DNA of 6,228 nt, from positions 1 to 6,228 of the forward strand of contig CAIPNT010000004.1 in assembly GCA_903866485.1 (NCBI GenBank), read 5' to 3'. The translations under genes and the position numbers were made by a program. The notes under the pieces are model-generated. The model saw nothing but the letters and a program-made list of their open reading frames with translations, made no database searches and had not been told where the DNA came from. Source of the stretch: an uncultured Micrococcales bacterium. Lineage in GTDB: Bacteria > Actinomycetota > Actinomycetes > Actinomycetales > Microbacteriaceae. Below are positions 1 to 5,497 of the stretch, one piece after another; positions within the stretch are counted from its first letter, which is position 1, and every line of letters starts with the position of its first letter.

Positions 1-576
1 CTGTTTAGTGATTGGCTCGTAAAGCAGGCGAAGCAACGTCTCAGCCCAGGCTTCCTTGACACCGATGACGATGCGATCAGGCAGCAGGCTGTCTTGAAGT
101 GCGGTGCCCTCGCGCAAGAACTCAGGGTTCCAGGCCAGGTGTGGCTCGAAGTCAACTTTGGTCGCGAGGTGCTTGGCGAGTTCGGCTGCGGTGCCAACCG
201 GCACCGTTGACTTGCCGGCCACCAGGGCGTCCTCATTCAAGAACGGAGCCAGGGCGTCAAGGGCGTTGAAGAGATAGGTGGTGTCAGCGCCCAAACCAGT
301 CTTCGACTGAGGGGTTCCAACACAAAGCAAGTGAACCAGCGCCTCACGAGATTCTTCATCGTGTTCGGTTTTGAAGCGAAGGTTTCCCGAGGCAAGCACC
401 TCTAGTAACGCTTCATCTAAGCCCGGTTCATAGAACGGAACCTTGCCGGCAGAAAGACTTTCAAGCTTGGCAAGATCAGAGTCGATGCCGATCACTTCGT
501 GACCCAACTTTGCGAAGGCGACCGCTGTGGTGGCACCCAAGTAACCCAGACCAATAACGCTGATTTTTAGCTTCAC
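1..576 (-). CDS. ugd: UDP-glucose 6-dehydrogenase, N-terminal part (cut by window edge)
   Basis: Predicted cytosolic enzyme that oxidises UDP-glucose to UDP-glucuronate with two NAD+, supplying precursors for surface polysaccharides. I translated the minus strand from the GTG at 576-574 and the frame stays open for 192 codons to the window edge. Visible hallmarks are the Rossmann NAD-binding loop GLGYLG (residues 9-14) with an acidic residue ending the next strand (GID, 30-32), the PFYEPGL segment (near 47-53), CVGTPQ (85-90), STVPVGT (123-129) and the family signature NPEFLREGTA (150-159). Full-length relatives are about 430-450 residues, so the catalytic cysteine and C-terminal domain lie outside the window. 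An in-frame TAA at 588-586 leaves GTG as the first start. There is no Shine-Dalgarno, and a TANNNT hexamer sits 6 bases upstream, suggesting leaderless translation. A related nucleotide-sugar dehydrogenase is possible, but NPEFLREG favours UDP-glucose. Confidence 0.93.
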   Translation of the reverse strand, partial: MKLKISVIGLGYLGATTAVAFAKLGHEVIGIDSDLAKLESLSAGKVPFYEPGLDEALLEVLASGNLRFKTEHDEESREALVHLLCVGTPQSKTGLGADTTYLFNALDALAPFLNEDALVAGKSTVPVGTAAELAKHLATKVDFEPHLAWNPEFLREGTALQDSLLPDRIVIGVKEAWAETLLRLLYEPITKQ

Positions 577-582
577 AAGGCG

Positions 583-588
583 AGTTTA
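583..588 (-). promoter_or_regulatory. Putative -10 box of a leaderless promoter for ugd
   Basis: On the minus strand the hexamer TAAACT ends 6 bases before the GTG start, so transcription starting the usual 7 or so bases downstream would begin at the start codon itself. No purine-rich ribosome-binding sequence precedes the GTG, which agrees with a leaderless mRNA. I see no convincing -35 element at 16-18 bases. The TAA of the hexamer is also the in-frame stop upstream of the gene. Confidence 0.5.
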
Positions 589-622
589 GAAAGTAAACAA
601 AGGCGAAAGACCGGCGCGGCAC

Positions 623-640
623 ACCAGTTCATTCACTGGT
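623..640. promoter_or_regulatory. Inverted repeat, possible operator between the divergent genes
   Basis: ACCAGT and ACTGGT form a perfect 6-base inverted repeat around a 6-base centre (TCATTC). A further copy of the half-site in direct orientation, CCAGTTC, occurs at 662-668, matching 624-630. The repeat starts 47 bases upstream of the ugd start codon and is much farther from the ATP-grasp gene, so if it binds a regulator the ugd promoter is the nearer target. It has no following T-run and is unlikely to be a terminator. Functional assignment is inference only. Confidence 0.3.
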
Positions 641-723
641 CTCGAAGTGTTCTATTGGTGGCCAGTTCGGTCGCTTTTCGTTTACCCGTCGTTCGCATCT
701 TGCAATGCTCACTCTTCTTCTAA

Positions 724-738
724 TCGACCACTAGTCGA
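724..738. promoter_or_regulatory. Short palindrome upstream of the ATP-grasp operon, possible regulator site
   Basis: TCGAC and GTCGA flank a 5-base centre (CACTA), a perfect 5+5 palindrome. If transcription starts at the ATG at 775, the palindrome covers about -51 to -37. That is just upstream of where a -35 box would lie and is a typical place for an activator. The promoter has no recognisable -35 element, which fits an activator-dependent promoter but does not prove one. A palindrome this short can occur by chance. Confidence 0.3.
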
Positions 739-762
739 AACACCCCCGCAACAACCCGCCCG

Positions 763-768
763 TAACTT
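763..768 (+). promoter_or_regulatory. Putative -10 box of a leaderless promoter for the ATP-grasp operon
   Basis: TAACTT lies 6 bases before the ATG at 775, placing the expected transcription start at the A of the start codon. The bases between are CTAGTT and contain no Shine-Dalgarno. The TAA of the hexamer is in frame with the gene and rules out any start farther upstream. No clear -35 hexamer is seen. Confidence 0.5.
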
Positions 769-774
769 CTAGTT

Positions 775-2427
775 ATGGGTGAACTATTCGATCAGTATCC
801 GATCGCTGCCAAACCCAATAAAGGGGACAAAAAGGCAGCCTTCGATGAAATGTTTGTTGCGCCTGGCAAGGTGCGGCCGAGTTATTTGAAGATTCACGAA
901 GCGCTAGCGGCGATGACCCAGAGCGAACTCATCGGCCGCACCGAAGCTCTAGCCAGTTCATACCTCGCCCAGGGAGTCACTTTTGACTTTGCCGGCGAAG
1001 AGCGCCCCTTTCCACTGGATGCGGTTCCGCGTGTAATCGAACGTGGCGAATGGAACGTGCTTGATGCCGGTGTCAAGCAGCGCGTTCGCGTGCTCGAGGC
1101 GTTTTTGGCCGATGTCTATGGCCCGCAAAACGCCATACGTGACGGAGTGATTCCGGCCGCGCTGGTGGCAACATCCGAGCACTTTCACCGAGCCGCACAC
1201 GGCATCGACCCAGCCAACGGGGTGCGCATTCAGGTCAGCGGCATCGACCTGATTCGCGATGAAGTGGGCACCTGGCGCGTGCTAGAAGACAACGTGCGCG
1301 TGCCATCTGGCGTGAGTTATGTGATCTCGAACCGTCGAGTCATGGCGCAAACCCTGCCCGAGCTTTTTCAACAGATGCGCATTCAGCCGGTTGGTGAATA
1401 TCCAAATAAGCTTCTTGCCGCGCTTCGAGCCGCGGCTCCAGGTGGCGTAGAAGATCCGACCGTTGTCGTGCTCACCCCGGGTGTCTATAACAGCGCCTAT
1501 TTCGAACACACATTGCTGGCCCGCCTGATGGGCATCGAGCTGGTTGAGGGGCGCGACCTGTTCTGCTCAGGGGGCAAGGTTTATATGCGCACCACCGCCG
1601 GCGCTCGTCGCGTCGACGTAATTTATCGCCGTGTTGACGACGAGTTTCTCGACCCGCTAGCCTTCAGAGCCGACTCGGTTTTGGGCCCTCCGGGGTTGCT
1701 GAACGCCGCCAGGCTCGGCAATGTAACTCTTGCCAATGCGGTTGGCAACGGTGTTGCCGACGACAAGTTGGTCTATACCTACATGCCAGACCTAACCCGC
1801 TATTACCTCGGTGAAGACCCGATAATCGAGAACGTTCGAACCTGGCGCCTCGAAGAAGAGGGCAGCCTCGAAGAGGTGCTAGACCGCTTGGATGAGCTGG
1901 TGGTCAAGCCGGTTGATGGTTCGGGCGGCAAGGGGCTTGTGGTCGGTCCGGCGGCATCCAAGAAAGAGCTGGACGATCTTCGAAAGCGCCTGATCAAGGA
2001 CCCACGCGGTTGGATTGCTCAGCCGGTGGTTCAGTTCTCGACTATTCCAACCCTGGTTGAAGGCGGCCTTCGCCCTCGACACGCCGACCTTCGGCCGTTT
2101 GCCGTCAATAGCGGAAGTGACATATGGGTGCTGCCAGGCGGGTTGACTCGCGTGGCATTGCCAGAGGGCGAGCTTGTGGTGAACTCATCGCAAGGTGGAG
2201 GTTCTAAAGACACCTGGATTGTCGGCAACGACCGCGCGACTGTGAGACAGTTCTTGCCGACCAACTCGACCGTTTCATCAATCGTGGCCGGCCAAACCTC
2301 GGCCGACTCTGGTTTCGGCACCCAGCAGCACGACAATTCGGGAACCGGATTCAAGATTCAACAGGCGCAGCAACAGCAAACAGCCGGCGAGGTTTTATCG
2401 CCGCTTGCACAGGGAGGCTCTAACTAA
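775..2427 (+). CDS. Circularly permuted type 2 ATP-grasp protein (predicted peptide/amide ligase)
   Basis: A 550-residue cytosolic protein of the circularly permuted ATP-grasp family (COG2308, formerly DUF404/DUF407). ATP-grasp enzymes join a carboxylate to an amine through an acyl-phosphate; the substrate of this branch is not known. Residues 20-200 hold the N-terminal region, with DGVIPAAL (123-130) and EDNVRVPSGVSYVISNR (171-187), typical of the family. The central part includes VVLTPGVYNSAYFEH (231-245). The ATP-binding glycine-rich loop is VKPVDGSGGKG (377-387), and SSQGGGSKDTWIV (471-483) is the usual end of the conserved domain. Beyond it is a tail of about 65 residues rich in Ser, Gly and Gln, including a Gln run near 529-535. 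An in-frame TAA at 763-765 fixes ATG 775 as the first start. The stop overlaps the next gene's ATG (TAATG), indicating translational coupling. The M. tuberculosis Rv2411c family is the comparison I used. Confidence 0.93.
   Translation: MGELFDQYPIAAKPNKGDKKAAFDEMFVAPGKVRPSYLKIHEALAAMTQSELIGRTEALASSYLAQGVTFDFAGEERPFPLDAVPRVIERGEWNVLDAGVKQRVRVLEAFLADVYGPQNAIRDGVIPAALVATSEHFHRAAHGIDPANGVRIQVSGIDLIRDEVGTWRVLEDNVRVPSGVSYVISNRRVMAQTLPELFQQMRIQPVGEYPNKLLAALRAAAPGGVEDPTVVVLTPGVYNSAYFEHTLLARLMGIELVEGRDLFCSGGKVYMRTTAGARRVDVIYRRVDDEFLDPLAFRADSVLGPPGLLNAARLGNVTLANAVGNGVADDKLVYTYMPDLTRYYLGEDPIIENVRTWRLEEEGSLEEVLDRLDELVVKPVDGSGGKGLVVGPAASKKELDDLRKRLIKDPRGWIAQPVVQFSTIPTLVEGGLRPRHADLRPFAVNSGSDIWVLPGGLTRVALPEGELVVNSSQGGGSKDTWIVGNDRATVRQFLPTNSTVSSIVAGQTSADSGFGTQQHDNSGTGFKIQQAQQQQTAGEVLSPLAQGGSN
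2411..2418 (+). promoter_or_regulatory. Strong Shine-Dalgarno for the alpha-E gene
   Basis: AGGGAGGC carries GGAGG, complementary to the 16S rRNA 3' end, 9 bases before the ATG at 2427. It lies inside the 3' end of the ATP-grasp coding sequence and supports the overlapping start at TAATG. Confidence 0.75.
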
Positions 2428-3356
2428 TGCTCAGTCGCATCGCAGAATCGCTGTTTTGGATTGGCCGCTATGTTGAGCGCGCCGACGGAACCGCTCGCTT
2501 GCTTGACGTTCACCTTCAGCTCTTGCTCGAAGACCCTTGGGTCGATGAAGATACCGCCTGCCGGTCGCTGCTTTCGGTGATCGGGTCGGATTCGGTTTTT
2601 CCACATGACCTCACCCGCCACGATTTGCTCAACATTCTTTCGGTTGATCGAAACGAGCAAGCTTCGATTGCTTCATCATTGACCGCGGCGCGAGAAAATG
2701 CCAGGCGTGTGCGCGAAATTGTTTCAACCGAGCTTTGGGAGTGCCTAAATACCACCCGTTCACGGATGCCCCGCAAGGTGTCGATTGAACGTGCCCACGA
2801 CTTTTTCGGTTGGGTTCGTGAACGCACCGCTCTAGCCGTCGGCATTGTCGAGAGTTCAACTTCGAGAGACGAAGCTTGGACGTTCTTTACACTCGGTCGC
2901 TCACTCGAGCGCGTCGATATGACCGCGCGACTGTTGGCAACATCAGAGCTAACTGAGGCAAGCGGGCCTTCTTGGACAACCATTCTGCGCAGCTGTGGGG
3001 CCTATGAGGCATACCTGCGCACCTATCGTGGGGTTCCCTCGGCAACAAATGCCGCCGAGTTCTTGCTGCTTGACCGCATTTTTCCTAGGTCGGTCACGTT
3101 TGCCCTGTCACGCGCCGAGCGGTGCCTAAGCGACTTGGCGCCAAACTCAGACCGAGTCGGCACCAGCGATGCGGCTTTGCGCATGGCCTCACAGATTCGA
3201 ACCAATCTCGAGTTTCGTTCGGCACCAGAGATACTTGCCAATTTGACCCAAGAGATGGTCACTCTGCAAGGTGGGGTCAGTGAAGTTTCTGAGGCGATTA
3301 GAGCGCGGTATTTTCCGGCAAACGTTATGCCTACCTGGGTGGGTGAGGTGCTTTGA
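2427..3356 (+). CDS. Alpha-E domain protein (partner of circularly permuted ATP-grasp)
   Basis: A 309-residue, largely alpha-helical cytosolic protein of the alpha-E family (COG2307, formerly DUF403, PF04168). The family name refers to a helical fold with conserved glutamates. Its biochemical role is unknown, and it is almost always encoded beside the circularly permuted ATP-grasp protein, so it is thought to act with it. The N-terminus MLSRIAESLFWIGRYVERAD (1-20) followed by TARLLDV is the family signature. Length matches the usual 300-320 residues of a stand-alone alpha-E protein, so the gene appears intact. A second helical signature, TLGRSLERVDMTARLL, occurs in the middle of the protein and resembles the first (GRYVERADGTARLL), consistent with an internal repeat. 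No signal peptide or membrane segment is apparent. The start is supported by the GGAGG sequence 9 bases upstream and a one-base overlap with the previous stop. The 3' end overlaps the next gene by 4 bases. Confidence 0.92.
   Translation: MLSRIAESLFWIGRYVERADGTARLLDVHLQLLLEDPWVDEDTACRSLLSVIGSDSVFPHDLTRHDLLNILSVDRNEQASIASSLTAARENARRVREIVSTELWECLNTTRSRMPRKVSIERAHDFFGWVRERTALAVGIVESSTSRDEAWTFFTLGRSLERVDMTARLLATSELTEASGPSWTTILRSCGAYEAYLRTYRGVPSATNAAEFLLLDRIFPRSVTFALSRAERCLSDLAPNSDRVGTSDAALRMASQIRTNLEFRSAPEILANLTQEMVTLQGGVSEVSEAIRARYFPANVMPTWVGEVL
3345..3350 (+). promoter_or_regulatory. Shine-Dalgarno GAGGTG supporting the TTG start of the transglutaminase
   Basis: GAGGTG matches the anti-Shine-Dalgarno well and lies just before the TTG at 3353, with about 4 bases between GAGG and the start codon. 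An in-frame TGA at 3344-3346 excludes upstream starts, so this site and the TTGA overlap with the alpha-E stop decide the start. Confidence 0.65.
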
Positions 3357-4195
3357 GTCGCTTTCGCATCGTTCACAGCACTGGCTTTAGTTATAGCCAC
3401 CAAGTGACCGCGTCTTATAACGAGGCTCGCTTGTTGCCGGCTCGAAACGAGAGACAATTTGTAATCTCTAGCAAGCTCGAGATGGCCCCGACCGGCACTG
3501 CGCATGAATATCTCGACTATTTCAATACACGGGCAACCCAGTTTGAAATTCTTGAACCACACACCGAACTGACCATTTCGGCTAACTCGCTGGTTGAGAT
3601 TCGAGATTCGATCAAACCGGCCCCTGGCCTGAATTGGCATGACCTCGCACCCGAGGTGGTGTCGAGTCTCGAGCTAACTGACGCGATTTCACAGACCCGC
3701 CGCACTGCGCCGCCGGGGGAGTTGGCTAGGTTTGCCAAAAAGACTGCCGAAAAGCTGGGTCCGCACGAAACCGCAATGGAGATCTGCAAGAAGGTTTTCA
3801 TCGCGATGACCTACAAGCACGGTGTCACCGGAGTTCACTCGGTGGCCACCGAAGCCTGGTCTGCCAAGATTGGTGTTTGCCAAGATTATGCTCACATCGC
3901 CTTAGGCGCTCTGCGCGCAGCCGGCATCCCGGCCAGATATGTCTCTGGCTATCTGCACCCGCACGTTGCACCCAAGGTGGGCGAAAAGGTGATTGGCGAA
4001 TCACACGCCTGGGTCGAGTGGTGGGCCGGGTCTTGGTATGCCTATGACCCGACCAACGATATCGAGATCGGTGAGCGACACATCGTGGTTGGCAGTGGTC
4101 GTGACTATGACGACGTTGCGCCGCTGCGGGGCGTTTATGCCGGTGCCAGCGAATCTGAACTTTTCGTTTCGGTTGAGATAACCAAAGAGGCATAG
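3353..4195 (+). CDS. Transglutaminase-like cysteine hydrolase of the ATP-grasp/alpha-E operon
   Basis: A 280-residue protein of the transglutaminase-like superfamily (COG1305). Bacterial members found with circularly permuted ATP-grasp genes are generally predicted to be peptidases or amidases rather than protein cross-linkers. Residues 1-80 match the beta-rich N-terminal domain of bacterial transglutaminases (YSHQVTASYNEARLLP, near 14-29). The catalytic core carries the expected triad: Cys176 in GVCQDYAH, His218 in ESHAWVEWW and Asp232 in YAYDPTND. All three are present, so it should be active. There is no signal peptide, so it probably works in the cytosol on the same pool as the ATP-grasp protein. 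It starts with TTG in a 4-base TTGA overlap with the alpha-E stop, preceded by GAGGTG; no other start exists upstream in frame. It is comparable to Rv2409c in the equivalent mycobacterial trio. Confidence 0.93.
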   Translation: MSRFRIVHSTGFSYSHQVTASYNEARLLPARNERQFVISSKLEMAPTGTAHEYLDYFNTRATQFEILEPHTELTISANSLVEIRDSIKPAPGLNWHDLAPEVVSSLELTDAISQTRRTAPPGELARFAKKTAEKLGPHETAMEICKKVFIAMTYKHGVTGVHSVATEAWSAKIGVCQDYAHIALGALRAAGIPARYVSGYLHPHVAPKVGEKVIGESHAWVEWWAGSWYAYDPTNDIEIGERHIVVGSGRDYDDVAPLRGVYAGASESELFVSVEITKEA

Positions 4196-4209
4196 CTAAG
4201 ACCCGGCGA

Positions 4210-4215
4210 TAGAGT
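4210..4215 (+). promoter_or_regulatory. Putative -10 box of a leaderless promoter for the alpha/beta hydrolase
   Basis: TAGAGT lies 6 bases before the ATG at 4222, the same geometry as the other promoters proposed in this window. The intervening TTTGAA is not a ribosome-binding site. The TAG is an in-frame stop, so translation cannot begin farther upstream. This hexamer is a weaker match to the -10 consensus than the others, and the gene may also be transcribed from the operon promoter. Confidence 0.4.
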
Positions 4216-4221
4216 TTTGAA

Positions 4222-5094
4222 ATGACAACTCTGCCAATCGTTCGAACATTCACCGACTCGCACGGTGTAGACATCTCCTTTTATGAGTGGCCGGTGGCCA
4301 ACCCACGCGCGATTGTGCAGATTGCTCACGGATTGGGTGAGCACGCTCGTCGCTATGACCACGTTGCCGAGGCGCTTAACCGCGCGGGATTCTCGGTTTA
4401 TGCCGACGACCACCGCGGCCACGGTGTCACCGGTGTCAATATGCGAGCCAAGGGTTTCATCAAAAATCAAGGCAATCTAGGCCCGGGTGGAATGTCGGCC
4501 ACCTTTGCAGCCGTGCGCCAACTCAGCCAGCTGATTCGCGAAGAGAACCCAAACAGCAAGCTTGTTCTCATCGGGCACAGTTGGGGCTCCATGATCGCCC
4601 AGCGCATCCTCAATAAATTCTCGGATGAGTATGACCTCGCGGTATTGACCGGATCAACTCTGTTGCTGCCAGGCATTTTGCCGAGCGGGGGTTTCAACAA
4701 GAAGTTTGAGGCGGCTGCCAAAAAACAAGGTCAGCCGGTTTCTGGTGGCGAGTGGTTGAGCCGAGACCTCGAGGTTGGCAAGGCGTTTAGGGCAGACCCA
4801 CTGAACTTCGATGAGAGTGCGAGTCAGGTTTTTGGCGTTGCCAACGCACTTGCGCTAATTGGCACTCCGAGTCGCAAGATGCCGGCAGCCCTGCCGATTC
4901 TGCTTATGGCCGGAAGCGATGATGCCATCGGTGCCGAACGCGGCAACCTAATGCTGCTCAAGGCCTATAAGCGGGCCGGACTGAACGACATCGAACTGGT
5001 TATATATGATGGTGCTCGCCACGAGGTGTTCAACGAAACCAATAGGGATGAAGTTCTGGCCGATCTGGTCGAGTGGTTAAACGCCAGAATCTAG
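4222..5094 (+). CDS. Alpha/beta hydrolase, monoacylglycerol lipase/lysophospholipase type
   Basis: A 290-residue serine hydrolase of the Hydrolase_4 / PldB-like family (PF12146, COG2267), which cleaves monoacylglycerols, lysophospholipids or related esters; the actual substrate cannot be read from sequence. The oxyanion-hole motif AHGLGEHARRYD (35-46) and DDHRGHG (62-68) are typical. The nucleophile elbow is GHSWG (118-122) with Ser120; family members more often have GHSMGG. The acid is probably Asp234 in GSDDAIG (231-237) and the base His267 in GARHEVFNE (264-272). Length is normal for the family, with no signal peptide or membrane segment, so it is likely cytosolic or membrane-associated. 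It follows the transglutaminase by 26 bases on the same strand and could share its transcript, though it has its own putative promoter and is not a usual member of the trio. Its stop codon overlaps that of the convergent acetyltransferase. Confidence 0.9.
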   Translation: MTTLPIVRTFTDSHGVDISFYEWPVANPRAIVQIAHGLGEHARRYDHVAEALNRAGFSVYADDHRGHGVTGVNMRAKGFIKNQGNLGPGGMSATFAAVRQLSQLIREENPNSKLVLIGHSWGSMIAQRILNKFSDEYDLAVLTGSTLLLPGILPSGGFNKKFEAAAKKQGQPVSGGEWLSRDLEVGKAFRADPLNFDESASQVFGVANALALIGTPSRKMPAALPILLMAGSDDAIGAERGNLMLLKAYKRAGLNDIELVIYDGARHEVFNETNRDEVLADLVEWLNARI

Positions 5095-5480
5095 TTTGCT
5101 GAAGGCGGCGTCAGGCCGAGTTTCTCTGAAGCCTTAGCCACATTCGGCAGACGGCAAGCAGCCGCAGCTTCTTCAATTGGATTCTTCAAGAGGTCGTGAG
5201 TCTCAGGGTGCTTCTCCATGTATCGCACCGTGTATGAGCACACCGGAACCACCTTGTTTTTGCCTTGTGTGCGAACATCGGCGAGGGCCTCGCGGGTCAA
5301 AATTGCTGCCAGGTTCTTGCCCTGATGCGCCGGGTTCACGCCGGTGTGCACGAAGTGAATCTCGTCTACCATCAGTGAATAGTCGAGCTCGCCGGCCATA
5401 TCGTCACCTAGCCAAATCTCATAACGGTGTTCGGCGGTGTTGTGCTTTACAACTGGTGTCTCGATGATTTCTGCGCTCAT
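5091..5480 (-). CDS. Small GNAT N-acetyltransferase, NATD1/COG2388 type
   Basis: A 129-residue protein resembling the compact GCN5-related acetyltransferases of PF14542 (COG2388), a group that includes human NATD1; substrates are unknown. Recognisable elements are EHRYEIWLGDDMAGELDY (17-34, the opening strands), IHFVHTGVNPAHQGKNLA (41-58, with the acetyl-CoA loop), LTREAL (61-66) and CSYTVRYMEKHPE (81-93), where the Cys, the Tyr pair and HPE match the family. The acetyl-CoA loop reads QGKNLA, with Asn where many relatives have a second Gly. Residues from about 101 form a C-terminal extension beyond the usual domain of roughly 90-100 residues. I chose the ATG at 5480 because a weak Shine-Dalgarno (GAAAGAG, 5496-5490) lies 9 bases upstream. 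A TTG at 5507 in the same frame would add nine residues and extend into the divergent methyltransferase gene, so it is less likely. Confidence 0.88.
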   Translation of the reverse strand: MSAEIIETPVVKHNTAEHRYEIWLGDDMAGELDYSLMVDEIHFVHTGVNPAHQGKNLAAILTREALADVRTQGKNKVVPVCSYTVRYMEKHPETHDLLKNPIEEAAAACRLPNVAKASEKLGLTPPSAN

Positions 5481-5485
5481 GCTGT

Positions 5486-5491
5486 TAATCT
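5486..5491 (+). promoter_or_regulatory. Putative -10 box of a leaderless promoter for the DNA methyltransferase
   Basis: TAATCT lies 6 bases before the GTG at 5498, with a pyrimidine-rich CTTTCT between them and no Shine-Dalgarno on this strand. The TAA is an in-frame stop and fixes GTG as the only nearby start. The box sits in the 17-base gap between the divergent start codons, so it overlaps the untranslated leader and ribosome-binding site of the acetyltransferase on the other strand. Confidence 0.5.
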
Positions 5492-5497
5492 CTTTCT

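Noticed and set aside
623..640. Intrinsic terminator
   Set aside because: The 6-base stem is short and no T-run follows on either strand; the position between divergent starts also argues against a terminator.
2516..2983. Open minus-strand frame of 155 codons within the alpha-E gene
   Set aside because: Ser/Arg-rich translation typical of the antisense of actinobacterial coding DNA, with no recognisable domain and full overlap with a real gene.
3023..3640. Open minus-strand frame of 205 codons opposite the alpha-E and transglutaminase genes
   Set aside because: It lies wholly antisense to two confidently identified overlapping genes, its translation resembles no family I know, and it has no start signal. 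It is a by-product of codon bias.
3825..4274. Minus-strand frame of 149 codons across the transglutaminase/hydrolase junction
   Set aside because: Arg/His/Pro-rich translation without domain features, antisense to two real genes and to the junction between them.
5177..5467. Plus-strand frame of 96 codons opposite the acetyltransferase
   Set aside because: The minus-strand frame has clear NATD1-type motifs; the plus-strand translation is Cys/Arg/Pro-rich with no family resemblance.
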